From Orientallactaga sibirica (Eukaryota > Chordata > Mammalia > Rodentia > Dipodidae), in assembly GCA_036365145.1 (NCBI GenBank), contig JAEOAD010000888.1, positions 2,459,501 through 2,523,500 on the forward strand: a DNA stretch of 64,000 nt. The letters are read 5' to 3'. The notes under the pieces are model-generated. The model did not search any database and was not told the DNA's origin. It worked only from the letters and a program-made list of their open reading frames with translations. Below are positions 42,950 to 54,615 of this stretch, in pieces (the stretch's first letter is position 1; each line of letters starts with the position of its first letter). A program made the translations under genes and the position numbers.

Positions 42950-43773
42950 TGGTTACACAGTCCTGCATTTAACATGCCCCCAGTTCCAGACTCTTAGTCA
43001 GAAAGTGGGTGCTCAACCTGACGTGATGCTAACATAAGTGCAATAGTGGCACGCAGCCATGGTGGGTAACCACCTGTTCTTGGATTGGCTAGCAGACCTG
43101 CTCAGTGGAAAGGAAACCATATTTGGAACTGGGAAACAAGTCAGAATCATATCCAGATAATGATTCTGCTTTCCATTGTCAAGCTCCCACTAATCTTGGG
43201 CTATAAGAGAGTCCACACTCTTTAAATTCTCTCTAAATTAATACTGGTTATCCCATTTAACTGGGGCTGACTTCACTCTCTGTTGGAGAATCTGCTTCTC
43301 TTTTTCAGACGGGAGCTGGACCTGAGGAGATAAATGACCCAGTGCACTCCACCCCAGCCCCAGCTGAAACCACAGAGGAATTGGGGAAATGAGCAAGAGA
43401 CCTGCTTTCTTAGTGAATCTGACATCAGCACAAGGGTGAAGGAGATAGACACTGAGGACACTCAACTCCTACCAAACCAGAGATCCAGAGGCTCCTAAGA
43501 GCCCATCACTGAAGTAGACTTAAAATGCACCCAACAAGGCTCAGGGAATTTGGTGGAAGAGGGGGAGGAAAGATTATTAGAGCCATAAGTTGGGACATTT
43601 TGCACAGAGACATTGCCTCTCCCCCACCATAATGCATGACCCACAATCCCCATGGAATTGACCTGCATCCCCAATGAGGAAGGCCTCTTCAGAAAAGGGG
43701 CAGGGAGGAGAGAAAGGACAGTACCATCATGTTGTTTACATACTAAATATGTCCATATCTAATAAAAATAACA
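42950..43773 (+). mobile_element. Diverged, older L1 3' UTR-like segment (copy 1)
   Basis: It keeps the order of the L1 3' UTR landmarks but is diverged: GTGCAATAGTGGCACGCAGCC, then CTTCTCTTTTTCAGACGGGAG, then a final TAATAAAAATAACAC. It is probably an older L1 subfamily. The open frame at 43238-43465 within it is not a gene. Confidence 0.6.
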
Positions 43774-43911
43774 CAAAAAAGAAAGTGAGCGCTCATTGTA
43801 AACAACCAACATTAAGCAAAGGAGTCACTCATTGTTTGGGAAACAAATAGAGGGACAAAAGGTTGCATATCCAAACAATAAAATAATACTCAGCTGTCAA
43901 AAGAATAAAAT

Positions 43912-44345
43912 GAATCCCAGCACACTGAAGGCTGTTGTGAATTCAAAGCCAGCTACAGAGCGAGTTCCAGGTCAGCTTGAGCTAGCGTGAGACACTGCCT
44001 CAAAAACACACACAAAGGGTAGAGAGATGGCTCAGTAGTTAAGGCACTTGGCTGCAAAACCTTAACAATCAGGGTTCGATTCCCCAGTACCCATGTAAAG
44101 CCAGATGCACAAAGTGGTGCATACATCTGGAGTTCATTTGTAGTGGCTGGAGGCCCTGGAGCATCATACTTTCTCTGTCTGTTTCTCATCTATCTCTCTC
44201 TGCTTGCAAGTAAATAAATAAATAATATTAAGGGCTGGAGAGATGGCTTAGTGGTTAAGGAGTTTGCCCGCAAAGCCAAAGGATCCCAGTTCGATTCTCC
44301 AGGACCCACAAGCCAGATGCACAAGGGGGAGCATGGATCTGGAGT
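43912..44345 (+). repeat. B1 fragment and two B2/DIP SINEs (copy 1)
   Basis: B1 fragment 43912-44005. B2/DIP 44018-44220. B2/DIP 44234-44345, cut off by the duplication junction. Confidence 0.85.
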
Positions 44346-46025
44346 AGAGGAAGGTAGAGAGAATAGGCATGCAAGGGCCTTCAGTAACTGCAAATGAACT
44401 CCAGATGCATCGCCACCTTGTGCATTTGGCTTTATGTGGACACTGGGGAATCAAACCTGGATCCTTGGGCTTTGCAGGCAAATGCCTTGTTGCAGTCAGG
44501 TTTGCATTGCTGGTATAAATCACCCGACCAAGAGCAGCTTGTGGGGAAAAAAAAAGGTTTATTTTGGCTTACAGGCTCGAGGGGAAGCTCCATGATAGCA
44601 GGAAAAACAATGGCATGAGCAGAGGGTGGACATCACCCCTGGCCACCATAAGGTAGACAACAGCAGCAGAAGAATGTGCCAAACACTGGCAAGGGGAAGC
44701 TGGCTATAATACCCATAAGCCCGCCCCCAACAATATTCTGCCTCTAGGAGGCTTTAATTTCCAGTTGCCATCAGCTAGGGAGACTAGCATTCAGAATACT
44801 TAAGTTTATCAAACCATCACGTGCCTTGACCGCTAAGCCATCTGTCCAGCCCTCAATACCATGTTTGTTTATTTAAACTACATGTGTGCTGTGGTGTGTG
44901 GTATATGCAAGTGTGTGAGTGGAGATGTGCGTCCCATGCGCTTGCATGCAAAAGACCAGAAAGGGACATCAGGAGTCCTTCTCTTGTTGCTCATCTATGT
45001 ATGACCTGTCTCTGGAGTGGCTGTCAGTCTGTGAGCCCCAACAATTATCCAGTCTCCACCTCCATCCCCCCCAACTGGGGTTACAGCCTTGCCCACCTTT
45101 TTATATAGGTTCTGAGAAGTTGAACTCATGCTAAAGCCACAAGTGCCCTTAACTGCTGAACCATCTCCCTGGCCCCAATACCAATAGGGTTCTTATGGAG
45201 GGCTGGTTACACAGTCCTGCATTTAACATGCCCCCCAGTTCCAGACTCTTAGTCAGAAAGTGGGTGCTCAACCTGACGTGATGCTAACATAAGTGCAATA
45301 GTGGCACGCAGCCATGGTGGGTAACCACCTGTTCTTGGATTGGCTAGCAGACCTGCTCAGTGGAAAGGAAACCATATTTGGAACTGGGAAACAAGTCAGA
45401 ATCATATCCAGATAATGATTCTGCTTTCCATTGTCAAGCTCCACTAATCTTGGGCTATAAGAGAGTCCACACTCTTTAAATTCTCTCTAAATTAATACTG
45501 GTTATCCCATTTAACTGGGGCTGACTTCACTCTCTGTTGGAGAATCTGCTTCTCTTTTTCAGACGGGAGCTGGACCTGAGGAGATAAATGACCCAGTGCA
45601 CTCCACCCCAGCCCCAGCTGAAACCACAGAGGAATTGGGGAAATGAGCAAGAGACCTGCTTTCTTAGTGAATCTGACATCAGCACAAGGGTGAAGGAGAT
45701 AGACACTGAGGACACTCAACTCCTACCAAACCAGAGATCCAGAGGCTCCTAAGAGCCCATCACTGAAGTAGACTTAAAATGCACCCAACAAGGCTCAGGG
45801 AATTTGGTGGAAGAGGGGGAGGAAAGATTATTAGAGCCATAAGTTGGGACATTTTGCACAGAGACATTGCCTCTCCCCCACCATAATGCATGACCCACAA
45901 TCCCCATGGAATTGACCTGCATCCCCAATGAGGAAGGCCTCTTCAGAAAAGGGGCAGGGAGGAGAGAAAGGACAGTACCATCATGTTGTTTACATACTAA
46001 ATATGTCCATATCTAATAAAAATAA
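44346..46025. mobile_element. Duplication copy 2: SINE/LTR, B4 and old L1 3' end
   Basis: B2/DIP minus strand 44346-44488. MaLR LTR minus strand 44489-44820. B4-like 44850-45178. Diverged L1 3' UTR-like 45200-46025. The contents and order are as in copy 1. Confidence 0.85.
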
Positions 46026-46164
46026 CACAAAAAAGAAAGTGAGCGCTCATTGTAAACAACCAACATTAAGCAAAGGAGTCACTCATTGTTTGGGAAACAA
46101 ATAGAGGGACAAAAGGTTGCATATCAAACAATAAAATAATACTCAGCTGTCAAAAGAATAAAAT

Positions 46165-46855
46165 GAATCCCAGCACACTGAAGGCTGTTGTGAATTCAAA
46201 GCCAGCTACAGAGCGAGTTCCAGGTCAGCTTGAGCTAGCGTGAGACACTGCCTCAAAAACACACACAAAGGGTAGAGAGATGGCTCAGTAGTTAAGGCAC
46301 TTGGCTGCAAAACCTTAACAATCAGGGTTCGATTCCCCAGTACCCATGTAAAGCCAGATGCACAAAGTGGTGCATACATCTGGAGTTCATTTGTAGTGGC
46401 TGGAGGCCCTGGAGCATCATACTTTCTCTGTCTGTTTCTCATCTATCTCTCTCTGCTTGCAAGTAAATAAATAAATAATATTAAGGGCTGGAGAGATGGC
46501 TTAGTGGTTAAGGAGTTTGCCCGCAAAGCCAAAGGATCCCAGTTCGATTCTCCAGGACCCACGTAAGCCAGATGCACAAGGGGGAGCATGGATCTGGAGT
46601 TTGTTTGCAGTGGCTGGAGGCCCTGGCACACCCATTCTCTCTCTCTCACCCTCTTTCTATCAAATAAATAAAATATATAAAAATAATATTAATAAAAAAC
46701 AAAAACAAGGCCGGGTGTGGTGGCGCACGCCTTTAATCCCAGCACTCGGGAGGCAGAGGTAGGAGGATCGCTGAGAGTTCAAGGCCACCCTGAGACTACA
46801 TAGTTAATTTCAGGTCATCCTGGACCAGAGTGAGACCCTACCTTGCAAAACCAAA
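46165..46855 (+). repeat. SINE cluster at the end of copy 2 and beyond
   Basis: B1 fragment 46165-46258. B2/DIP 46271-46475. B2/DIP 46486-46680, full length here, unlike its truncated partner in copy 1. B1 46711-46855 with poly-A. Confidence 0.88.
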
Positions 46856-46872
46856 AAAAAAAAAAAAAAACA

Positions 46873-47885
46873 AGCCAGGCATGGTGGTGCACACCTTTAT
46901 TTTAATTTAATTTTATTTTATTGGTTTTTCAAGGTAGGGTTTTGCTCTAGCTCAGGCTAACTTGGAATTCACTATGTCATCTCAGGGTGGTCTCGAACTC
47001 ATGGCGATCCTCCTACCTGTCTTCCGAGTACTGGGATTAAAGGTGTGCACTACCACACCTGGCTATTTGTTTGTTTGTTTATTTAGTTAGTTTGGTTTTT
47101 TGAGGTAGAGTCTCACTCTAGCTCAGGCTGACCTGGAATTCACTATGTAGTCTCAGGGTGACTTTGAACTCTCGGCAATCCTCCTACCTCTGCCTCCCAA
47201 ATGCTGGGATTAAAGGCGTGTGCCACCACACCTGGCTTGTTTATTTTTTGAGGTAGGGTTACACTCTAGCCCATGCTGACCTGGAATTAACTATTCAAGG
47301 TGGCCTTCAACTCTGATCCTCCTAATTCTGCCTCCCAAGTGCTGGGGTTAAAGGCATGTGCTACCATGCCCAGCTTTTATTTCAGTATTTATTTGAGAGA
47401 GAGAGAGGGTGCGCCAGGGCCTCTGCAAACTCCAGACACATGTGCCACCTTGTGCATCTGGCTTATGTGGGTCTTGGGGAATCGAACCTGGGTTCTTTGG
47501 CTGTGCAGGCATGTTCCTTAATTGCTAAGCCATCTCTCCAGCTGGGCACATGGAGGCAGAGGAACAAGGACTGCTATGAATGTGAGGTCACCCTGAGACT
47601 ACATAGTAAATTCCAGATCAGCCTGGGTGAGACCCTACCTTGAAAAATGAAAACAGACAAACAAAAAAAAAAAAGAAAGAAAAAAAAAAAAAGGAAGAAA
47701 AGGAAAGAAAAGGCAAAAGGACTGTCAAGAGTTACAGGCCAGCAAAGGCGTGATGGCGCATGCCTTTAATCCCAGCACTCAGGTGGCATAGGTAGGAGGA
47801 TCGCCATGAGTTGGAGGCTACCCTGAGAAAACAGTGAATTCCAGGTCAGCCTGAGCTAAGAGTGAGACCCTACCTTGAAAAACAA
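46873..47885. repeat. Intergenic SINE cluster
   Basis: B1 fragment plus strand 46873-46900. B1 minus strand 46920-47065, 47088-47238 and 47240-47377. B2/DIP minus strand 47380-47544. B1 fragment plus strand 47545-47645. Purine-rich A/G tract 47650-47715. B1 plus strand 47743-47885, flanked by GAGTTACAGGC repeats. Confidence 0.85.
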
Positions 47886-47904
47886 ACACACAAAAAAGAG
47901 TTAC

Positions 47905-49215
47905 AGGCTAAGCTACACGTTTAGACTTGTGTATGAGTTGTGTATGAATTGGTAGCAGAGGCCAGTAAGCTAGAAAAGGGCTATAAGGGAGGGAGGAGAG
48001 GGGAGGACTTGAGAGAGTATTGTATATATGTAAGTAGATGAACAGATTACTGGGGGTGGAATGGCCTAAGTGAGGTTAGGGGAGATATTGAGTAAAGGAA
48101 GGGTGGGGGGAGGGTTAATCAAAATTTAAGATGTTATGAATAAGCCATATGGTAACATACTTTTTTTTGGATAATAGTGTGCTCAGAAGCCATAGATTGT
48201 TACTAAAAAAAATTTCAGTGCCAGGGGTGGGATACCTTCCAGCAAGTTGTTGGCCAGGGAGTTCCCTAATGTCCCTAAAACATTATAGGCCATTGCCAAG
48301 GCTCTTGGTTTCCCACCCACCAGGAATAGATGCTAAGACACTATTGCTGAAGACTCCACATGCTGGGACTGCATTTTCATTGAGAAATCAGGCTGGAACT
48401 GAGCTAAAAACTTCCTCCATATAGACCTGCTGACAGAAAGCTGGAAAAAGCTACACTGCATGCAGCCCTATGGGAGAGAGAAGTCATCAACAGCGATAAA
48501 CAACAGTGGACATTGCAATCCTTAAGCCTGGCCAGCCAGGCCAAATGTGCCAAAAGGTGTAATAATGGCATGTCTGTTATGGGGAGATCCAACAGCTCTC
48601 TAGTTGGACTGGTGCCTGCTCCACAGGAGGGAATACATGCCTGGTACTGAAAACCTAGTCAAAAGTCTATGGTGGGGGAGGTCATGCGCCCTAAGAGTGC
48701 AATGCCTGCTGGTGTCTGGCTAAATGCATATATTATACTCACCAAAGTGCCCTGTAAACACTTTTCTTAACATTCATACCCATACATTAATGCTACTCTC
48801 ACTTTTGGTTACAGAAGCTTCTCTTTTCAGATGGTGGTGACCACTGGGATGATTCAAAAGGCACCATAGTGCTGAGAAGAAGTGACAGGGGAATATTCAG
48901 CACTGAAACATCTCTGTCACACCTTCCAAGGCTCAGGATCCATTGCCAAAAAGTTGGTGGGAAGAATATTAGAGCCAAAAGAAGGATAGGACTAATTATA
49001 ATGCACTCTTCCAGGCAGAAATTGGCTTGCATATCCATGACCTTGCAGTGCCTGGTACTACCTACACAAAACCCTCATAATAGGAGGAAAAGATGATGAC
49101 ATTAAAATAAAGAGACTAGTTGAGAAGGGGAGGGGTATGATGGAGAGTGGATTTGTAAAAGGGAAAGTGGTTTATTATCTATAATTATGGAAGTTGACAA
49201 TAAATAATAATAAAA
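47905..49215 (+). mobile_element. L1 3' UTR fragment (near-complete 3' UTR)
   Basis: It starts within the segment just after the ORF2 stop (GACTTGTGTATGAGTTGTG) and includes GTAAGTAGATGAACAGATTAC, as in the full-length L1. It ends GTTGACAATAAATAATAATA. 5' truncated, no coding part. Confidence 0.88.
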
Positions 49216-49231
49216 AAGAGTTCCAGGCCAG

Positions 49232-49948
49232 GAGCTGGGGAGATTGCTCAGTGGTTTAAGTCAGCCTGGGGTAGAAAGAGAGACCCTACCTCAAAGAACA
49301 AACAGTGGTTAAAGGTGCTTCCTTTCAAAGCCTGTTGTCCCAGGTTCAATTCCCCAGCAACCACTTAAAGCCAGATGCAAGCTTCTGGTGTTTATTTTCA
49401 ATGGCAAGAGACCCTGGCATGCCCATATGCACACATGCAAATAAATTAAAAATTTTTGAAAAAGAGTTCCAGGCTAACCTGGGTCATATACTGTGAGACT
49501 TTGACAAAACCAAACAGTGAAAAAAAAAAAGGAAAAAAATTTCCCATTGCAAAAAAAGTTTTTGGCCTGAAGAGAATGTTCATCCTTAGCCAGGCATGGT
49601 GGTGCATGCCTTTAACCCCAGCACTCAGGAGGCAGAGATAGGAGAATCACCGTGAGTTCGAGGCCACCCTAAGACTACATAGTGAATTCCAGGTCAGCCT
49701 GAGCTAAAGCAAGACCCTACCTAGAAAAAGAGAGAGAGAGAGAGAGAATATTCATTCTTGTTGAAGTAGGAAGAAAAATGTACACACATAAGGAAATGAT
49801 TTTAGGTATTTTGAGGTAGGGTCTCTTTCTAGCCCAGGATGACCTGGAATTACTATGTAGTCTCAAGCTAGCCTCGAACTCACAATGATCCTACTACCTC
49901 TGTCTCCTGAGTGCTGAGATTAAAGGCATGTTCCACCACGCCCAGAAT
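49232..49948. repeat. Intergenic SINEs
   Basis: B2/DIP plus strand 49232-49455, interrupted by a short B1-like piece near 49260-49305. B1 fragment 49470-49520. B1 plus strand 49589-49728 with (AG)n tail. B1 minus strand 49802-49948. 49950-50200 is single-copy. Confidence 0.78.
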
Positions 49949-50202
49949 AAGGACATTTTGAGAAAGAAAGAGTATAATTCAGTGGTTTTTAAAAGTGTAG
50001 TGTATGCATATGTGTTTCACAATCCATCCCTGCTCCCAACACTGGCTAAAATCACTCAGATTCCTTACTAAATTAGTGAAAGTAAAAAACATCATCAAGG
50101 GATGTCCTGTCACATTTTCTGCAAGCGCAGACCCTAGGGTGAGTCCAGGAGAAAAACAACTGTGGTGTGTGATTTTGTATGCCCTTTTGCTTAGCTTTGG
50201 TC

Positions 50203-50862
50203 TTGGTTGAGACAGGGTTTTACCATGGAGCCCAGGAGCCTTCTCCTGCCTCAGTGCAGGAGTGCTGGGATTACAGGTGTGAGTCACCACACCTGTATTT
50301 TGTTTTTTAGAGAGAGAGAGAATTGGCATGCCAGGGCCTCAGCCACTGCAATCGAATTCTAGATGCTTGCACCACCTAATGGGCATGCATGTATTTTAAT
50401 AACCCTCAGGAGCACAGTGAAGTTTGGGATCTGCACACAATGCAATAGAAAAGGGTAAAAGAAAGTGTGCAGGGCTGGAGAGATGGCTTAGTGGTTAAGG
50501 CATTTGCCTGTGAAGCCAGACTAAGGATCAGATCCCAGATAAGCCATACACACAAGGTGATGGTAAGCACACAAGGTTGCACATGCACACAAGGTGGCAC
50601 ATGCATCTAGAGTTCAATTGTAGTGGTTGGAGGCCTTGGTGTGCCAATTCTCTCCCTCCCTCTCTCTCTGTCTTGCATTGAAAAAGGGGAGGGAGGCTGG
50701 AGAGATGGCTTAGTGGTTAAGGCATTTACCTATGAAGCCAAAGGACCCAGGTTTGACTTCCCAGGACCCATGTAAGCCAGATGTGCAAGGTGGTGCATGC
50801 ACCTGGAGTTTGTTTACAATGGCTGAAAACCCTGATGCACCTATTCTCTCTCTCTAATAAAA
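50203..50862. repeat. Intergenic SINEs, one with an internal minisatellite
   Basis: Old B1 minus strand 50203-50298. B2/DIP fragment minus strand 50300-50390. B2/DIP plus strand 50472-50690, whose body carries extra CACAAGGT-type units at 50550-50605. B2/DIP plus strand 50694-50862. Confidence 0.8.
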
Positions 50863-50879
50863 TAATTTTTAAAATTTTA

Positions 50880-51605
50880 TTTTATTTTATTTATTTTTAT
50901 TTTTGGAGAGAGGCAGAGAGAGACAGAGAGAAAGGGAGAGGAAGACAGATAGAGATGGGCGTGCCAGCAGCCTCTCAGCTGCTGTGAATGAAATCCAGAT
51001 GTGTGCGCCCCCTTGTGGACAAGTGCAGCATCGCGCCCTTGCATCACTTTGCATCTGGCTAAATGTGGGACCTGGAGATTAGAACCAGCGTTCTTAGGCT
51101 TAGGAGGCAGGCACCTTAACTGCTAAGCCATCTCTCAGCCCAAAATTTTATTTTTAATCAATTAATTAATTTATTTATTAGAGACAGAGAAAGAGTGAGA
51201 ATGGGTATGCCAGGGCCTCTAGCCATTGGAAATGAACTCCAGATGCATGTGCCACCATGTGCATCTGGCTTACAAGGGTCCTGGAGAATTGAGCCAGGGT
51301 CCTTAGGCTTCACAGGCAGGTGCCTTAACTGCTAAGCCATATCTCCAGCCCTAAAATAATTTTTTTTTAATTTCAGAGAGAGAGAGAGACATACACACAC
51401 AGAGAGGAAGAGGGAGAGAATGGGTGCGCCAGGGCCTCTCAGCTGCTGTGAATGAACTCCAGACGCTTGTGCCCCCTTGTGGACATTGCAACATTACATG
51501 CTTGTCTCACTTGTGTCTGGTTAAACATGGGACCTGGAGAATTGAACAGGCATTCTCAGGCTTCACAGGCAGGCGCCTTAACTGCTAAGCTATCTCTCCA
51601 GCCCT
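50880..51605 (-). repeat. Three minus-strand B2/DIP SINEs
   Basis: 50880-51140 and 51360-51605 are long-variant copies (CTCTCAGCTGCTGTGAATGA and CTTGTGGACA segments). 51145-51351 is a standard copy. Confidence 0.88.
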
Positions 51606-51665
51606 AAAATAAAGTTTTTAAATGGCAGATCTTGCTGCCATAAAAAAAGAAAGAAAAAAAAGGGG

Positions 51666-51846
51666 GGGCTGGAGAGATGGCTTAGCAGTTAAAGCACTTG
51701 CCTGCAAAGCCAAAGGACCCAGGTTTGATTCCCCAGAACCCACATAAGTCAGATGCACAAGGTGGCACATGCATCTGGAGTTCATTTGCAGCAGCTGGAG
51801 GCCCTGGTGCACCCATTCTCTTTCTATCTGTCTCTCTCAAATAATA

Positions 51847-51891
<45 letters not shown>

Positions 51892-52250
51892 GGATGGTGC
51901 AGCCAGGTGTGGTGGCATGCACCTTTAATTCCAGTGCTCAGGAGGCAGAGGTAGGAGGATCTCCATGAATTTGAGGTCAGTCTAAGACTACATAGAGAAT
52001 TCCAGATCAGCCTGGGTGACAGTGAGATCCTACCTCAAAAAACAAAACAAAATAACAACAATCAAAACAGACAGGGTGAAGCCGGGCATGGTGGCTCACG
52101 CCTTTAATCCCAGCACTTGGGAGGCAGAGGTAGGAGGATTGCCGTGAGTTCGAGGCCACCCTGAGACTACATAGTGAATTCCAGGTCAGCCTGAACTAGA
52201 GTGAGACCCTACCTCGAAAAACCAAAAAAAAAAAAAAAAAAAAAAAGACA
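51666..52250 (+). repeat. B2/DIP, (AAT)n and two B1 SINEs
   Basis: B2/DIP 51666-51842 with an (AAT)n tract 51840-51890. B1 51901-52038. B1 52081-52218 with poly-A, flanked by ACAGACAGGGTG / AAAGACAGGGTG. Confidence 0.9.
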
Positions 52251-52289
52251 GGGTGCATTTCCATGACCTCAGTTTCCCCAAACATCAAG

Positions 52290-52450
52290 TGTTGCTAATA
52301 CTGCTACCCTCATTTGACGGATCAGGAAATTGATGTGGAGTGGTGGAGTGATGATCAAAGCTCACGGTGCTGGTGAATGGCAGAGGTGGGACTTGAAAGT
52401 CAGGCCTCTCTGCCTTCACCCATGCTGTTTGACCAATGTGTGCCAGTACT
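52290..52450 (-). repeat. MIR (ancient SINE)
   Basis: The pattern CTCATTTGACGGATCAGGAAATTGATG, then GCAGAGGTGGGACTTGAAAGTC, then CTGCCTTCACCCATGCTGTT is the reverse of the MIR consensus. This is a mammal-wide relic in intergenic sequence. Confidence 0.65.
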
Positions 52451-52599
52451 GCAAAGCAGACACAACCTGTAGGGACAGAGAAGGTTCAAGTGACACCTCA
52501 AAATCCTTGGCTCAAGCTAATCTTCTGCCTTGGCCTTCCAAGGAGAAACTATGGGTACACCATCATGCCTGGCTAAATTTTTGTTAGTTAATTAATTAA

Positions 52600-52915
52600 T
52601 TAATTAATTTTTTGAGGCAGGTTCTTGCTCTAGCTCAGGCTGACCTGGAATTCACTGTGTAATTTTAGGGTGACCTTGAACTCATGGTGATCCTCCTACT
52701 TCTGTCCCCTGAATGCTGGGGTTAAAGGCGTGCACCACCACAGCTAGCTTTATTTTTGAGACAGGGTCTCATGTCGCTGAGGCTGATCTTGAATTCCAGC
52801 TGTTTTCGAAACAGGGCTTCCTTTTTTTTTTTTTTTTTTAATGAGACAGAACCTTAGGTAGCTTGATCCTTTTGCCTCTACATTCCAAGTGCTGAGATTA
52901 CAGGTTTATCACCTG
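52600..52915 (-). repeat. B1 SINE and two B1 fragments
   Basis: 52600-52750 is near full length. 52752-52818 and 52838-52915 are short, degenerate pieces. Confidence 0.75.
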
Positions 52916-52916
52916 T

Positions 52917-53500
52917 GGTAGTTTGAATTTATGTCCCCCAATAGACTTAGATTTAGGTGTTCTTGAGTTTGTAGGGCTGGAGAGATGGCTGAGTGGTTAA
53001 GGCGTTTGTCTGTGAAGCCTAAGAACTCTTGTTCAAATCCTCCAGGTACCACGTATAGCCAGATGCAATAGTGATGCAAGCATGCAACGCACATCTAGAG
53101 TTTGTTCACAGTGGCGGAAAGGCCCTGGTGTGCCCATTCTTTCTCTCTGCCTCTTTCTCTCTGTGTCTCTGTCTCAAAAGAAAAGAAAAAAGAAATAACA
53201 GCTTGTAGCTTTTTCCCCTAGCAGGCAGACTCCTGCTACAGGGAAGGGGTAGTACTGAGGACAGATGTGTTTCCAGCCTAAGGTAGGCAGAGTGAGTTCT
53301 ACCTGGGTCCCTGCTGTTTTGCTATTGATTTGGTGCTTGCTTTTGGTGGTACTGGTGGTGATTTCTTCTCTGCTTGAATCTAGGGAAGGGGCCGGCCTCT
53401 TTCACCATTATGGAAATTTCCCTGGATCTGTAAGCCTGAAATAAATCCTGTTTCTCCCATAAACTGTTGCTGGCTTGGAGGTTCATCCCAGAAATGTGGA
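52917..53500 (+). mobile_element. MaLR LTR split by a long-variant B2/DIP SINE
   Basis: LTR parts at 52917-52973 (TGTGGTAGTTTGAATTTATG) and about 53205-53500 (CTAGCAGGCAGACTCCTGC, AATAAATCC signal near 53441). The SINE at 52976-53203 begins GGCTGGAGAGATGGCTGAGTG. Confidence 0.78.
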
Positions 53501-53523
53501 ACTGAGTGCGTCACCATACCCAG

Positions 53524-54245
53524 CTTTTTTCCCCCACTGTTGAGTATCAAACCCAGGGTCTTGAATCCGCTAGCCAAGCACTAGTCCACTGAACTATAAC
53601 CTCAGCCGTCAGGATCTTACTGCGTATCCTAGGTTGGTCATGGAACTTGTGATTCTCCTGCTTCTCAAGTGCTGGGATTAAAGACATGTGCTATGGCTGG
53701 CCTGAACTGCTTTATACACTCATACACAACTATAAATGTATATACATAAATTCCAAAGTGGGCTCATATAAGTTATATACTTCTCAGAGAAAAAGACAGG
53801 ATAGCCAAGTGTGGTAGCGCACACTTTTAATTGCAGCACTCAGGCTGGAGAGATGGCTTAGTGGTTCAGCGCTTGCTTGTGAAGCCTAAGGATCCTGGTT
53901 CAAGGCTTGATTCCCTAGTATCTGTGTAAGCCAGATGCACAAGGTGGCACATGCATCTGGAGTTTGTTTGTAGTAGCAGAAGGCCTTGGTGCACCCATTT
54001 TCTCTCTCTCTCTACCTCTTTCTCTGTCTGTCTGTTGCTCTCAAATAAATAAAATAAAAATAAACAAAAATGAATCCCAGCACTCAGGAGGCAAAGGTAG
54101 GAGGATCACGGTGACTTTGAGGTCAGCCAGACACTACCAAGTGAATTACAGGTCAGCATAGGCTAGAGTAAGACCATACCTCAAAAACAAAACAAAACAA
54201 AACAAAACAAAACAAAACAAAACAAAACGAAACGAAACGAAACGA
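53524..54245. repeat. SINEs upstream of CLN3 3' end
   Basis: B4-like minus strand 53524-53702. B1 plus strand in two parts (53805-53848, 54070-54180) split by a B2/DIP plus-strand SINE (53849-54055). (AAAAC)n changing into (AAACG)n at 54186-54245. Confidence 0.82.
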
Positions 54246-54249
54246 CAGG

Positions 54250-54495
54250 ATAATTGATAAAAGAGGTATTTATTAAAAGGTCACAAGGCCAATAGGAAAC
54301 TCCCCAAGACCAGCTTGGGAGTGGATGGCTGCCCTCTGCTGGAGGGTAGCAGGGCATTCTTTAGCTCTTTCCACCCCTCAACCTGGTGAGGAAGGTCAGG
54401 TACAGAGCTCAAAGATGGGCTCTGGGCAGGCCTGTGTGTGTGGCCTGCTCATCTGCTTGAAGGTCGGTGTGTGCTGTGCCCAGGCAGACTAAGTG
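54250..54495 (-). other. CLN3: CLN3 3' UTR (approximate)
   Basis: Single-copy sequence between the CLN3 stop codon and the polyadenylation signal. Its end is inferred. Confidence 0.7.
54269..54274 (-). terminator. CLN3: CLN3 polyadenylation signal AATAAA
   Basis: On the minus strand TTTTAATAAATACC lies about 225 nt beyond the stop codon. Confidence 0.7.
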
Positions 54496-54615
54496 TCAAG
54501 AGAGGTGGCAGAGGAAGTCATGCAGAGGCAAGGCCAGGACTCCTGACAGGGAGATACCCAAGGTGTCAGAGATACAGGCAGCTGCCATGGCGAATTCCCG
54601 GTGCTTGTCACTGGT
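54496..54615 (-). CDS. CLN3: CLN3 last coding exon
   Basis: 120 nt: [20 protein letters not shown] then [19 protein letters not shown] and TGA at 54496-54498. The acceptor is GCTCTCCCAG. Confidence 0.96.
   Translation of the reverse strand, partial: TSDKHREFAMAAACISDTLGISLSGVLALPLHDFLCHLS

Larger units (their letters stand above)
42090..46600. repeat. Direct tandem duplication, about 2.26 kb x 2
   Basis: Copy 1 is about 42090-44345 and copy 2 about 44346-46600. Each contains a SINE with a nested LTR, a B4-like SINE, an old L1 3' end, a B1 fragment and two B2/DIP SINEs. The junction at 44345/44346 joins the body of one SINE (GGATCTGGAGT) directly to the tail side of another (AGAGGAAGGTAGAGAG). 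The copies differ by a few base changes and several homopolymer-length changes. Confidence 0.95.

Noticed and set aside
43238..45719. Identical 75-codon open frames at 43238-43465 and 45492-45719
   Set aside because: They lie in an old L1 3' end copied by the 2.26-kb tandem duplication, so the identity is not evidence of selection.
50694..50862. tRNA gene
   Set aside because: A and B box-like sequences appear here and in every B2/DIP copy because this SINE is tRNA-derived. No copy folds into a clear tRNA with an anticodon loop that I could identify.
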